DNA from: Bacteroidales bacterium
GTDB taxonomy: Bacteria; Bacteroidota; Bacteroidia; Bacteroidales; Muribaculaceae
NCBI GenBank assembly: GCA_015060975.1
Contig: SUXI01000003.1
Span: 183,279 to 247,278 of the forward strand
DNA length: 64,000 nt
Direction of reading: 5' to 3'
The notes below the pieces were generated by a model. The model was given only the letters and a program-made list of their open reading frames with translations, ran no database searches and was not told the DNA's origin. The translations under genes were made by a program, and so were the position numbers. Numbering within the stretch: the stretch's first letter is position 1; the number at the start of each line of letters is the position of its first letter. Positions 37,680 to 48,043 of the stretch are shown one piece after another.

Positions 37680-39608
37680 ATGGATATTACAATGCCTTTA
37701 ATGATTTTAGCTATTCCTTTAGGAATGTTCCTTGTGTTGGGGCTATTTGGGAATAAGATGAGCCATAAGCTTGCAGGCTGGCTCGGTACATTGGGTATGG
37801 GTACTGCCTTGGTGCTTGCTTATACCACTGCATATCAATATTTCTTCAGCGGTAGCGAATTGTTTATCAATGCAGCCGGTGAACGTTTGCAATATGCAGT
37901 ATTCGATTATACTTGGTTGGAATTTACCGAAAAATTGATTATCAAACTCGGTTTCCTTCTTGATCCTATCTCGGCGATGATGCTTGTGGTTATTACCACA
38001 ATCTCATTTATGGTGCATCTTTATAGCCTTGGCTATATGCACGGCGAAAAAGGGTTCCAACGCTATTATGCGTTCCTTTCATTGTTTAGTTTCTCGATGT
38101 TGGGATTGGTTGTTGCTACAAACATCTTCCAAATGTATATCTTCTGGGAGCTTGTGGGTGCGTCATCATATCTTTTGATTGGGTTCTACTACACTAAACC
38201 ATCGGCTGTTGCAGCATCAAAGAAAGCGTTTATCGTTACTCGTTTTGCCGACCTCGGCTTCTTGATTGGTATCTTGATTCTCTCATTCTATAGCTCTACA
38301 TTTGACTTTGTAACCATGACATCTAATCCTCAAAGTGTATTTGCAAGCACTGCCGGAACAATGTTTATGGGAGGTTCAGTGTTGACTTGGGGCTTGGTGC
38401 TCATCTTTATGGGTGGTATGGGTAAATCGGCTATGATGCCACTTCACATTTGGTTGCCCGATGCGATGGAAGGTCCAACACCTGTTTCGGCTCTTATCCA
38501 CGCAGCTACAATGGTTGTTGCCGGTGTGTTCTTGGTGGCTCGTATGTTCCCTGTTTACATTGTTCAAGAATCAGCATTAGAAATCGTAACCGTAGTGGGA
38601 GCGTTGACTGCTCTTTATGCAGCAATCGTGGCTTGTACACAAATTGATATCAAACGCGTACTTGCGTTCTCAACTATTTCGCAAATTGCGTTTATGGTTG
38701 TTTCACTTGGTGTAGCACGTCCCGATTTCCACGAAGGTCTCGGATATATGGCATCAATGTTCCACTTATTTACACACGCAATGTTCAAGGCTCTCTTGTT
38801 CTTGGGTGCAGGTGCATTGATTCACGCAGTTCACTCTAACGATTACACAGCAATGGGTGGTCTTCGCAAATATATGCCTATCACTCACATCACATTCCTC
38901 ATTGGCTGTCTTGCTATTGCAGGTATTCCTCCTTTTGCAGGGTTCTTCTCAAAGGACGAAATCCTCACAGCAGCATTCAACAATAGCCCACTTTGGGGTA
39001 TCTGGATGACAGGTGTAGCCGGTTTGACTGCATTCTATATGTTCCGTCTTTACTATCGCATCTTCTGGTGGAACAATCCTGATTATGGTCACCACACTCC
39101 ACACGATGGACCTTGGACCATGTCATTGCCATTGATTATTCTTGCTACTATTTCATGTGTTGCAGGTTTCATTCCTTTCGGAGAATTTGTGACATGGAAC
39201 GGACATGAATATATTATCCATCTTGATTGGACAGTAGCCACTACAAGTATCGTTGTTGCAGTGTGTGCAATTGCACTTGCCACAGTGATGTATCGCAAAG
39301 AAAATGCAATTCCTACTCGCATGAAGAATGCAATGAAGGGCTTGTGGACTGCTGCTTACAATCGTTTCTACTTCGACGAACTTTATATCTTCATCACTCA
39401 CAAGATTATCTTCAACCTCGTGAGCCGTCCTATCGCATGGTTTGACCGTCACATCATCGACGGCACAATGGATAGCTTCGCTATCATGACAAATTATGCA
39501 TCAGAAAAGATTAAAGGTTTGCAATCGGGTAGTGTACAACAATATGTATGGGTTTACCTTGTAGGCGCGTTGTTGCTTGCAGGTGCAGTGATCGTTTTCG
39601 TGATTTAA
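37680..39608 (+). CDS. nuoL: NADH-quinone oxidoreductase subunit L
   Basis: The antiporter-like proton-pumping subunit, 642 residues with about 16 helices including the long lateral helix at the C-terminus. Key stretches are FWELVGASSYLLIGFYY with its conserved Glu, PLHIWLPDAMEGPTPVSALIHAATMVVAG, and IAGIPPFAGFFSKDEIL. Confidence 0.96.
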   Translation: MDITMPLMILAIPLGMFLVLGLFGNKMSHKLAGWLGTLGMGTALVLAYTTAYQYFFSGSELFINAAGERLQYAVFDYTWLEFTEKLIIKLGFLLDPISAMMLVVITTISFMVHLYSLGYMHGEKGFQRYYAFLSLFSFSMLGLVVATNIFQMYIFWELVGASSYLLIGFYYTKPSAVAASKKAFIVTRFADLGFLIGILILSFYSSTFDFVTMTSNPQSVFASTAGTMFMGGSVLTWGLVLIFMGGMGKSAMMPLHIWLPDAMEGPTPVSALIHAATMVVAGVFLVARMFPVYIVQESALEIVTVVGALTALYAAIVACTQIDIKRVLAFSTISQIAFMVVSLGVARPDFHEGLGYMASMFHLFTHAMFKALLFLGAGALIHAVHSNDYTAMGGLRKYMPITHITFLIGCLAIAGIPPFAGFFSKDEILTAAFNNSPLWGIWMTGVAGLTAFYMFRLYYRIFWWNNPDYGHHTPHDGPWTMSLPLIILATISCVAGFIPFGEFVTWNGHEYIIHLDWTVATTSIVVAVCAIALATVMYRKENAIPTRMKNAMKGLWTAAYNRFYFDELYIFITHKIIFNLVSRPIAWFDRHIIDGTMDSFAIMTNYASEKIKGLQSGSVQQYVWVYLVGALLLAGAVIVFVI

Positions 39609-39641
39609 TAACAATGGTGCAAATCTAAAATATAGAAAGTT

Positions 39642-41165
39642 ATGTTATTTGGATTAAATATATTATTATATTTCGTGATAATCCCGGTGCTCATGTTGCT
39701 CGGATTATTCCTCTGCCAAAAAAATAATCTTAAGCAGATCCGCACCGTTGCTGTTGTAGGTTCTACTGCATTGGTGGCTCTCTCTGTATATTTATTGGTA
39801 GATTATCTCGCGCTTCGTGCTGCGGGCGAAACTGCTCAAATGCTTTATACCGATTCTTGGTGTTGGTTTGAAAACCTCAACATAAACCTTGCTGTGGGTG
39901 TTGATGGTATTTCAGTAGCAATGATTCTACTTTCGGCAATCATCGTGTTTGCCGGATCGTTTGCTTCATGGAAAATTGATCCACTACCCAAGGATTTCTT
40001 CTTGTGGTTGATACTTTTGTCAACAGGTGTGTTTGGGTTCTTTATCTCAATAGACCTCTTCACAATGTTTATGTTCTATGAAGTTGCGCTTATCCCTATG
40101 TACCTTCTTATCGGTCTTTGGGGTACAGGTCGCAAAGAGTATTCGGCAATGAAATTGACATTGATGTTGATGGGTGGTTCAGCATTCTTGATGCTTGGTC
40201 TCATTGGTATCTATTTCCATTCAGCACCCGAAGGTGGTCAACTCACATGGAACATCGTTGAGATCGCTAAAAATCATGCAATCTCTGAAGATTGGCAATT
40301 GTTCTTATTCCCTATGACATTCGTTGGTTTCGGTGTTCTTGGTGCAATGTTCCCATTCCACACATGGAGCCCCGACGGTCACGCTTCCGCGCCTACTGCA
40401 GTGTCAATGCTTCACGCAGGTGTGTTGATGAAACTTGGGGGATATGGTTGCTTCCGCGTATCGATGTATCTCATGCCAGAAGCCGCTAACGAACTCGCTT
40501 GGATTTTCTTGATTCTTACAGGTATCTCGGTTGTTTACGGTGCATTTAGTGCATGTGTTCAAACCGACCTCAAATACATCAATGCATATTCATCAGTGAG
40601 CCATTGTGGTCTTGTGTTGTTTGCAATCTTGATGCTCAACACCACTGCAATGACAGGTGCTATCATGCAAATGCTTTCTCACGGTTTGATGACAGCATTG
40701 TTCTTCGCTCTTATCGGTATGATTTACGGACGTACTCACACTCGCGACATTCGTGAGATGGGTGGTTTGATGAAGATTATGCCATTCTTGGCTGTATGTT
40801 ACGTTATTGCCGGTATGGCATCGCTCGGTCTTCCAGGCTTGAGTGGTTTCGTAGCCGAAATGACAATCTTCGTCGGTTCATTCCAACACACCGATATGTT
40901 CCACCGAGTATTCACTATCGTAGCATGTTGTTCAATCGTAATCACTGCGGTGTATATCCTCCGCGTGGTGGGCAAATTGCTCTTTGGCCCTGTTCAAGAC
41001 GAACATCACTTGAAATTGACCGACGCTACATGGTGGGAACGCTTCTCGGCTATCACTCTCATCGTGTGTGTGGCTGCAATTGGTTGCTTCCCTAACTTCT
41101 TTAGCGACTTGATTAAGTTTACATTCGATCCCGAATTTTTTACAGTATTAGGTTTAATTAAATAA
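39642..41165 (+). CDS. nuoM: NADH-quinone oxidoreductase subunit M
   Basis: The second antiporter-like subunit, 507 residues. MFMFYEVALIPMYLLIGLWG carries the conserved Glu, and PFHTWSPDGHASAPTAVSMLHAGVLMKLGGYG is the quinone-oxidoreductase signature. It lies 33 bases after nuoL. Confidence 0.96.
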   Translation: MLFGLNILLYFVIIPVLMLLGLFLCQKNNLKQIRTVAVVGSTALVALSVYLLVDYLALRAAGETAQMLYTDSWCWFENLNINLAVGVDGISVAMILLSAIIVFAGSFASWKIDPLPKDFFLWLILLSTGVFGFFISIDLFTMFMFYEVALIPMYLLIGLWGTGRKEYSAMKLTLMLMGGSAFLMLGLIGIYFHSAPEGGQLTWNIVEIAKNHAISEDWQLFLFPMTFVGFGVLGAMFPFHTWSPDGHASAPTAVSMLHAGVLMKLGGYGCFRVSMYLMPEAANELAWIFLILTGISVVYGAFSACVQTDLKYINAYSSVSHCGLVLFAILMLNTTAMTGAIMQMLSHGLMTALFFALIGMIYGRTHTRDIREMGGLMKIMPFLAVCYVIAGMASLGLPGLSGFVAEMTIFVGSFQHTDMFHRVFTIVACCSIVITAVYILRVVGKLLFGPVQDEHHLKLTDATWWERFSAITLIVCVAAIGCFPNFFSDLIKFTFDPEFFTVLGLIK

Positions 41166-41177
41166 GATTAAGTAGAA

Positions 41178-42653
41178 ATGGATTACTCACAATTTTTAGC
41201 AATGAAGCAAGAAATAGGATTGTTAGTCATATTTCTATTTGTCTTCTTCTATGATGCCTTTATGCCTAAAAAGTCACAAGGTGCGCTTGCAGGCATAACA
41301 ACAATGTTGTTTGGAGTATTTACTCTTTATGGATTCTTTTGCCCATGTTTGAATGGAGCATGTGCCACCGATGCTTTTGCCGGAATGTATAACACCTCGG
41401 CAATCGTGGTAGCCATCAAAAACATTCTCAACATAGGTGTGTTTATCGTTCTCATTCAATCAATGAAATGGGCCAATAGCGAAGATCAAGTTATTCGTCG
41501 TGGTGAATTCTACGAATTATTGCTCGTTACATTGTTTGGTATGTACTTGATGATTTCGGCTCGTCACTTCCTTCTCTTCGTTATCGGTCTTGAAGCAGCA
41601 TCATTGCCATTGGCTGCAATGGTTGCCTTCGACAAAAAACGTGTTGAAAGCCACGAAGCTGCTATCAAATATATCCTCACTGCAGTATTCTCATCGGCAG
41701 TGTTCTTGATGGGCTTGTCATTTGTGTATGCCCTCACAGGTTCACTCTATTTTGATGCTATCGCAGCCAAAATCGCAGCCGAACAAGGTGTGATGCTCAT
41801 CGTAGCTGTTGCATTCGTGATTGCAGGTATCGGTTTCAAACTCTCATTAGTACCATTCCACTTGTGGACTGCCGACGTTTACCAAGGCGCACCCACATCG
41901 GTTACTTCTTATCTATCGGTAATCTCTAAAGGTGCTGCTGCATTTGCATTCTTGGTGATTATGGCACAAGTGTTTGGCACAGTTTACTCACAAGTGTGGG
42001 AATGGATGCTCTATGCGTTGATTATCCTCACCATCACTATCGGTAACCTCTTTGCTATTCGCCAACGCAACATGAAACGCTTCTTGGCATTCTCATCAGT
42101 GTCACAAGCCGGTTATATCATGCTTGGTGTGATTGCAATGACTGCAACAGGTGTTTCATCATTGATGTATTATATCCTCGTGTATATCTTCTCTAACCTC
42201 GCTGCCTTTGGTGTGATTCAAGCCATTGAAAACAACACCGGCATGGTGAGCATGGACGATTACAAAGGATTATACAAAACCAATCCACGCTTGTCGTTCA
42301 CTATGATGCTTGCAATGTTCTCATTGGCAGGTATCCCTCCATTTGCAGGTTTCTTCAGCAAATTCTTCATCTTCACAGGAGCCATCGAACAAGGTAGCAT
42401 CGCTATCTATGTGCTCGTGTTGATTGCGTTGATTAACACTATCATTTCACTCTACTACTATCTCCTTGTAGTGAAAGCAATGTTTATCCACCAAGATGAA
42501 TGTAAGATTGCAAACTTCAAATCGGCATGCTCTGAACGTGTGGCAATGTGGATTTGTGTGGCAGGTATCATCGCCCTCGGTATCGTAAGTTGTGTTTACA
42601 ACTCACTCCTCGACCTCACCAACGGCACTTCAATCCTCGCCAACCTCTTCTAA
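41178..42653 (+). CDS. nuoN: NADH-quinone oxidoreductase subunit N
   Basis: The third antiporter-like subunit, 491 residues; ARHFLLFVIGLEAASLPLAAMVAF, PFHLWTADVYQGAPTSVTSYLSVISKGAA and LAGIPPFAGFFSKFFIF are diagnostic. It is the last gene of the block, followed by a hairpin. Confidence 0.96.
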   Translation: MDYSQFLAMKQEIGLLVIFLFVFFYDAFMPKKSQGALAGITTMLFGVFTLYGFFCPCLNGACATDAFAGMYNTSAIVVAIKNILNIGVFIVLIQSMKWANSEDQVIRRGEFYELLLVTLFGMYLMISARHFLLFVIGLEAASLPLAAMVAFDKKRVESHEAAIKYILTAVFSSAVFLMGLSFVYALTGSLYFDAIAAKIAAEQGVMLIVAVAFVIAGIGFKLSLVPFHLWTADVYQGAPTSVTSYLSVISKGAAAFAFLVIMAQVFGTVYSQVWEWMLYALIILTITIGNLFAIRQRNMKRFLAFSSVSQAGYIMLGVIAMTATGVSSLMYYILVYIFSNLAAFGVIQAIENNTGMVSMDDYKGLYKTNPRLSFTMMLAMFSLAGIPPFAGFFSKFFIFTGAIEQGSIAIYVLVLIALINTIISLYYYLLVVKAMFIHQDECKIANFKSACSERVAMWICVAGIIALGIVSCVYNSLLDLTNGTSILANLF

Positions 42654-42677
42654 TCGAATTTCTCATAATTCATATAT

Positions 42678-42708
42678 GCAACGGCTCCCAATTAAAGGGG
42701 GTCGTTGC
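42678..42708 (+). terminator. Terminator of the nuo-atp block
   Basis: The arms GCAACG (42678-42683) and CGTTGC (42703-42708), with an inner CCC/GGG, form a stable hairpin 24 bases after the nuoN stop, followed by a T-rich stretch. Confidence 0.65.
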
Positions 42709-42831
42709 TTATTTATTGGATAATGCAGAATGAAATAATAACGCAAATCTGATAGATTATAAATAAATTATCATTAATTTTGTATTTAAATACTAAATAA
42801 ATATTTAACATTAAATCAATCATCGAAAACA

Positions 42832-44085
42832 ATGGATAGTGCTCTTGCCGCCCTCATAGGGTTAGTTTTATCAATCGTATTAATTATTAAGAAAGTTTCT
42901 CCTGTATATAGTCTTATCGTTGGTGCGGTGGTCGGTGGGTTGCTTGCCGGTTGGGGACTTGTCGATACGGTAACGAAAATGATAGAAGGTGTGTCGAGTA
43001 TGTCGCCTGCGATCTTGCGCATTGTTGCTGCCGGTGTGCTTACCGGTATGCTTGTAAAGACGGGTGCTGCTTCGAGAATTGCTCATAGCATCATTAATGC
43101 GTTGGGTCAACGATTCATATATCTTGCTCTTGCGTTATCGGCAATGATTTTGACTGCGATTGGTGTGTTTATCGATGTTGCAGTTATCACTATCGCTCCT
43201 ATAGCGCTCATAAGTGGTTGCAAACTCAATCTCTCTCGCACAAAATTGCTTATAGCTTTGATTGGTGGTGGTAAGTGTGGTAATATCATATCTCCTAATC
43301 CTAACACAATTGCTGCGGCAGAGAATTTCAACAATGCACCTCTGCCCGATGTGATGATGGCAAATATTGTTCCTGCTATCATAGGGTTGCTTATCACCGT
43401 GTTTGTGATTGTACCGATGATTCCTAAAAGCGATTTGATGACAAGCGAACCGGATCAAAAAGAGAAAGATGAGAATTTGCCTCCATTGTGGGCAAGTCTT
43501 GCCGGACCTATCGTGACAATCGCACTTATGGCACTCCGCCCCATTTGTGGCATAGTAATCGACCCCATGATCGCACTTCCTGTGGGTGGTATCGTGGGAA
43601 TCATAACTACCGGATATTACAAACAAGCGATGACTTGCATCAACTACGGACTTGAAAAGATGTCGGGCATCTCAATGTTGCTAATCGGTACCGGAACAAT
43701 TGCCGGCATTATATCGGCTTCAACTATTAAAGATGTGTTTGTTGAACTTTTGTCGGGTATCAGCAATGGCGGCACATTTATGGCGCCTATTTCCGGGGCT
43801 ATCATGTCGGCGGCTACAGCTTCAACAACCGCAGGTGCTACTATTGCATCAGCATCATTTGGAGAGGCGATTATGGCTGCAGGAGTGACAGCTGTGTGGG
43901 GCGCTGCAATGGTCAACTCGGGAGCCACTGTTCTTGATCACTTGCCTCATGGCTCATTTTTTCACGCTACAGGTGGAACGATGGGAATGAATGTAAACCA
44001 GCGATTGAAACTTATTCCTTATGAAACGCTCATCGGTTTTATTCTCGCAGTTGGCACGATGTTCACTTATATGTTTATTAGCTAA
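42832..44085 (+). CDS. GntP-family permease, probably for glycerate
   Basis: A 417-residue inner-membrane transporter of the gluconate:H+ symporter family with about 12 helices. ILRIVAAGVLTGMLVKTGAASRIA and IGGGKCGNIISPNPNTIAAAENF are family motifs. The family takes up gluconate and related sugar acids. The glycerate kinase gene 33 bases downstream makes glycerate the likely substrate (inference from context). Confidence 0.88.
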   Translation: MDSALAALIGLVLSIVLIIKKVSPVYSLIVGAVVGGLLAGWGLVDTVTKMIEGVSSMSPAILRIVAAGVLTGMLVKTGAASRIAHSIINALGQRFIYLALALSAMILTAIGVFIDVAVITIAPIALISGCKLNLSRTKLLIALIGGGKCGNIISPNPNTIAAAENFNNAPLPDVMMANIVPAIIGLLITVFVIVPMIPKSDLMTSEPDQKEKDENLPPLWASLAGPIVTIALMALRPICGIVIDPMIALPVGGIVGIITTGYYKQAMTCINYGLEKMSGISMLLIGTGTIAGIISASTIKDVFVELLSGISNGGTFMAPISGAIMSAATASTTAGATIASASFGEAIMAAGVTAVWGAAMVNSGATVLDHLPHGSFFHATGGTMGMNVNQRLKLIPYETLIGFILAVGTMFTYMFIS

Positions 44086-44118
44086 TAGATTTATATCAAA
44101 AAAACACAATAACTCAAA

Positions 44119-45246
44119 ATGAAAAAAATTGTTGTAGCTTCAGACTCTTTTAAGGGTTCACTTTCGTCAAAAGATGTGGCCCAAAGTGCAAGTCGCGGAA
44201 TACACGAAATATATCCTCGATGCGAAATAGTACAAGTTAATGTCGCAGATGGTGGCGAGGGAACTGTTGATGCAGTAGTTGAAGCGCTTGGTGGCTCATT
44301 CATAACAATCAGCGTGAAAAATCCACTAGATTATCCGGTAGCCGCAACATACGGTATTGCAGGAGATACAGCAGTCATTGAAATGGCATCGGCGAGCGGA
44401 TTGCCATTAATCGCAGCTGAAGAACGCGATCCATCTAAAACCTCAACCTATGGTACAGGAGAGATGATTCTCGATGCAATAAATCGGGGTTGCCGCAATT
44501 TTCTTGTGGGGATAGGTGGCAGTGCCACTAACGATGCAGGAACAGGAATGCTTCAGGCACTTGGATTTAGATTCATTGATGCACAAGGCAACGAGATAGA
44601 GCGTTGTTGTGGCGGAATACTTGGCGAAATCGCTCAAATCGATGACTCGCAAGTGCCTGCCGAAGTGCGCGAGTCAACATTTACCATTGCGTGTGATGTT
44701 GACACTCCATTCTGTGGCTCTATTGGAGCGGCATATGTGTTTGCGCCTCAAAAGGGAGCATCGCCTCAAATGGTTGAATCGCTCGACAAAGGTATGGCTT
44801 CTTTTGCCAAAGTGATTGAACAAAAATACTCTCTCGATATTGTACCTATTGCAGGTGCCGGTGCTGCTGGTGGTATGGGGGGAGCGTTCCATGCGTTTCT
44901 TAACGGCACGTTACGCAGTGGAGTGGAAATGGTGCTCGATGCTATCAATTTTAACGATGTGATTGCCGACGCCGACCTCGTTATCACCGGTGAAGGCAAG
45001 GTGGATTTCCAAACCCCTAAAGGAAAAACCGCGGCAGGGGTACTTGCTCGAACAAAAAAAATGGGAATACCCACTGTTGCGATAGGCGGTTGTGTAGAGC
45101 CATGCGCCGAGCTTAACGCCATGGGATTTGCGGGTATTTACCCTATTTTGGAGGAGACGGTCCCTCTTGAAGTTGCGATGCAACACGACTTTGCCTCTGC
45201 CAACGTGACAAAAACGGTGGCTCGAATAATTAAAAATTGGGAATAA
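44119..45246 (+). CDS. Glycerate kinase (GlxK/GarK type)
   Basis: 375 residues matching the type I glycerate 2-kinase family: the N-terminal MKKIVVASDSFKGSLSS, NVADGGEGTVDAVVEALGG, IGGSATNDAGTGMLQALGF, and C-terminal VITGEGKVDFQTPKGKTAAGV. It phosphorylates glycerate to feed glycolysis. It forms an operon with the GntP permease and ends in a strong terminator. Confidence 0.93.
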   Translation: MKKIVVASDSFKGSLSSKDVAQSASRGIHEIYPRCEIVQVNVADGGEGTVDAVVEALGGSFITISVKNPLDYPVAATYGIAGDTAVIEMASASGLPLIAAEERDPSKTSTYGTGEMILDAINRGCRNFLVGIGGSATNDAGTGMLQALGFRFIDAQGNEIERCCGGILGEIAQIDDSQVPAEVRESTFTIACDVDTPFCGSIGAAYVFAPQKGASPQMVESLDKGMASFAKVIEQKYSLDIVPIAGAGAAGGMGGAFHAFLNGTLRSGVEMVLDAINFNDVIADADLVITGEGKVDFQTPKGKTAAGVLARTKKMGIPTVAIGGCVEPCAELNAMGFAGIYPILEETVPLEVAMQHDFASANVTKTVARIIKNWE

Positions 45247-45277
45247 AATTTGTAAGTGAAATAATCCTTTGTAATAG

Positions 45278-45324
45278 AATAAGGAGATGCACAATTTTTT
45301 TGAAAATTAGCGCATCTCCTTATT
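45278..45324. terminator. Bidirectional terminator
   Basis: A perfect 13-bp stem AATAAGGAGATGC (45278-45290) and GCATCTCCTTATT (45312-45324). It lies between the convergent glycerate kinase and OmpA-family genes. Confidence 0.8.
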
Positions 45325-45384
45325 TTAATTATAAATCATGCTTTAAGCTACCAAATAGTAGGCATTGATATTATTTGTTATATT

Positions 45385-46602
45385 TTATTTTGCCGGTGCA
45401 AAGATTACGATACGGTTCCAATCGTTGGTGTCATAAAGTTGAGAATTGCTTCCTTCGGCTTGGATTGATAAACGATTTGCATTAACTCCGTAGTTAACCA
45501 ATGCATCATAAACGTTTTGAGCACGATGGCGAGAAAGCTCCATGTTATAATCGCTTGTTCCTGTTCCTTCATCGGCATATCCCTTAATCACGATATTTTG
45601 TTTTGGGTTTTCTTTCAACCATTCTGCTACGTTATAAACATTTACCATTTCAGCATCGGTAATTGTGGCTGAATTGCGTGCGAAACGTACAGTTGAAAGC
45701 AATATCGCATTTGTTGTATTAACTTGTTGTACAACTGTTGTGGGTGCAATTTCGGGGCACGGTAATTGTGCTTCGGCCTCGGCAAGAGCTGCGCTACACA
45801 AAGCAAGAGACGCTCTGAGATCGTTGACTTGTGCATTTAAACCGTTTATATACCCTATATCGTTGCAAGGGTTGATGCTATTGAAACTCCGTCCTCCAAA
45901 ATTGATTGTGAAGCCACCAATTGCAGTAATATTAACATCTACAGGCTCTCCGTATGCATAATTATTGAAGTTATCACCGTAGAATTGTGCGCGCCCTTCT
46001 ATAAAGAAATCGGCATATCGGCACAAACGCAATCGCATTTGTAAACCAGCAGATACTGGTAAGGTCCATTGATTGGGTTTATCTCCATAAGATGTACGAA
46101 TTGCCGGTGTGTGGTCGTTAAAATCCCAAGTATAAGTTCCTCCGAGCCCAACGAATGGAATTATACTAAATACTCTATTTGTGTTTACTCCACCAACAGA
46201 GTTAAACATATCCCACATCAAATCAAAGTTGGCGTTTGCATACTTTGCTTTGCTATACACATTGTTATCCCAATGAATAGCTCCATACAACCCACTTATG
46301 CGCCATCCAAAATGCGGTGTCAACCATTTCCCTATTCCAAGATTGTAAACGGCAGTAATGTGGTGCTTTTCAGAGCCATCCGGTAGATAATTTTCCAGCA
46401 TAGGCAAGTTCATTCCCGCACCCATTTGCATAAACCAATTGTCTTTCCATGATGAATAATAAATGTCTTTACATTGAGGCATGTCCATAATTGTGACATC
46501 TTCTTCCACAACAACATAATCATCATTTTGTGCCATTGCGCCTATTGGTAACGTCATTGCCAATCCCGCAATAGCCATCCCTAATAATAAATTCTTTTTC
46601 AT
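45385..46602 (-). CDS. OmpA-family outer-membrane protein
   Basis: 405 residues: signal peptide MKKNLLLGMAIAGLAMTLPI ending at AMAQ, an N-terminal beta-barrel of about 240 residues, a short helical linker (NDLRASLALCSAALAEAEAQ), and the C-terminal OmpA peptidoglycan-binding domain (VRFARNSATITDAE, IKGYADEGTGTSDYNMELSRHRAQNV). The start is ATG 46602; upstream codons in the frame lie in the divergent promoter region. It should link the outer membrane to the cell wall. Confidence 0.92.
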   Translation of the reverse strand: MKKNLLLGMAIAGLAMTLPIGAMAQNDDYVVVEEDVTIMDMPQCKDIYYSSWKDNWFMQMGAGMNLPMLENYLPDGSEKHHITAVYNLGIGKWLTPHFGWRISGLYGAIHWDNNVYSKAKYANANFDLMWDMFNSVGGVNTNRVFSIIPFVGLGGTYTWDFNDHTPAIRTSYGDKPNQWTLPVSAGLQMRLRLCRYADFFIEGRAQFYGDNFNNYAYGEPVDVNITAIGGFTINFGGRSFNSINPCNDIGYINGLNAQVNDLRASLALCSAALAEAEAQLPCPEIAPTTVVQQVNTTNAILLSTVRFARNSATITDAEMVNVYNVAEWLKENPKQNIVIKGYADEGTGTSDYNMELSRHRAQNVYDALVNYGVNANRLSIQAEGSNSQLYDTNDWNRIVIFAPAK

Positions 46603-46802
46603 AGATTTGTAGATTTTAATTAAACAAAAATTTTTATCAAAATATTTCATTCCGTTAAATCGTTCTCTGATTATCCTCATAACGAATATAAATCCACTAT
46701 TGTTCAATTCATGTAGTTATTATTTGATGTTAAAATTATGCTATTTTTTTCCTTTGTAATTATCGGTGTCTCCTGTTTTTGTATTAATTAAGGTGTTTGA
46801 GG

Positions 46803-46833
46803 TTGAAAGAATGGATTAAATTAATTAAATTTG
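46803..46833 (+). promoter_or_regulatory. Promoter of dxr
   Basis: TTG (46803-46805), a 20-base spacer and TAAATTTG (46826-46833). Its position rules out the in-frame TTG at 46838 as a normal start and supports ATG 46859. Confidence 0.7.
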
Positions 46834-46858
46834 CATTTTGGTTTACATTGACCATATT

Positions 46859-48043
46859 ATGAATTCAAACGAAGTTTTTAAACATAAAAATATAGCGATT
46901 TTAGGTTCTACCGGCTCAATCGGACGACAAACACTCGATATTATCGCTGAGTACTCTGATCGATTTTGTGCCACCGTGCTTGTGGCCGGATCGAAGGTCG
47001 AACATCTGATTGAGCAGGCTATAAAGTTTCGTCCCCAATATGTGTTAATAGCCGATGAGAGTAAATATGCACAACTGAATGATGCTTTGGCTCCTCTTGG
47101 CATTCACACTGCTGCCGGAGCGCAAGCCATTGCCGACGCAATGACTCTCGACTGCATCGATACTGTGGTAACTGCCACTGTGGGTTATAGCGGACTGGCT
47201 CCTACTATCAGCGCAATAAAAGCCAACAAAGACATTGCCCTTGCCAACAAAGAGACTCTTGTTGTGGCAGGTGAACTTGTTACCGAATTGCTCAAAAAGT
47301 CAACATCAAAAGTTGTTCCTGTTGATTCGGAACACTCTGCCATATATCAATGCTTGGTAGGCGAAGAACCTCAATCGATAAAAAAACTAATTATTACCGC
47401 ATCGGGTGGCCCATTCCGCACTTTTGAAGCAGAAAGACTAAAAACAGTTACTGTGAACGATGCTTTACGCCATCCCAATTGGGATATGGGTGCTAAAATC
47501 ACAATCGATTCGGCTACGATGCTCAATAAAGCATTTGAAATTATTGAGGCACATTGGCTATTTGGAGTCGATACCAATCGCATAGAGGCAGTTGTGCATC
47601 CACAATCGATAATTCACTCCATGGTGGAATTTGTTGACGGAGCAGTTAAAGCACAACTCGGGTTACCCGATATGCATTTGCCTATTCGTTATGCGCTTGG
47701 CGATGCGACACGTTTGTCAACCAACGAGCCTGCGCTCAAGCTTGTCGATTATGCAAACCTCACGTTTGAAGCTCCCGATACGAATCGTTTCCCCGGAATC
47801 AACCTAAGCTATTATGCTCTTGAAAAAGGGGGGAACTCGGCATGTGTGATAAATGCAGCCAATGAAATTGCCGTAGCAGCATTCCTTCGTGAACAAATCG
47901 GGTTCCTCGACATTTATAAGATAATTCTACAATCATTAGAGAAAATGCCATTTGTGGCATCGCCCTCTTACGAAGATTACGTTAATACTAATTCTGCGAC
48001 TCGCGAATATGCCGAGTTGCTCGTTAAACAAATAAAAAATTAA
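46859..48043 (+). CDS. dxr: 1-deoxy-D-xylulose-5-phosphate reductoisomerase
   Basis: The second enzyme of the non-mevalonate (MEP) isoprenoid pathway; it makes MEP using NADPH and a divalent metal. 394 residues with the NADPH motif LGSTGSIGRQT near 15, ANKDIALANKETLV, metal-site VPVDSEHSAIYQCL, and substrate-loop HPNWDMGAKITIDSATMLNKAFEIIEAHWLF. Its TAA stop overlaps the rseP ATG by one base. Confidence 0.96.
   Translation: MNSNEVFKHKNIAILGSTGSIGRQTLDIIAEYSDRFCATVLVAGSKVEHLIEQAIKFRPQYVLIADESKYAQLNDALAPLGIHTAAGAQAIADAMTLDCIDTVVTATVGYSGLAPTISAIKANKDIALANKETLVVAGELVTELLKKSTSKVVPVDSEHSAIYQCLVGEEPQSIKKLIITASGGPFRTFEAERLKTVTVNDALRHPNWDMGAKITIDSATMLNKAFEIIEAHWLFGVDTNRIEAVVHPQSIIHSMVEFVDGAVKAQLGLPDMHLPIRYALGDATRLSTNEPALKLVDYANLTFEAPDTNRFPGINLSYYALEKGGNSACVINAANEIAVAAFLREQIGFLDIYKIILQSLEKMPFVASPSYEDYVNTNSATREYAELLVKQIKN

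Noticed and set aside
44919..45294. Long frames opposite glycerate kinase
   Set aside because: Antisense shadows; glycerate kinase motifs cover the whole region on the plus strand.
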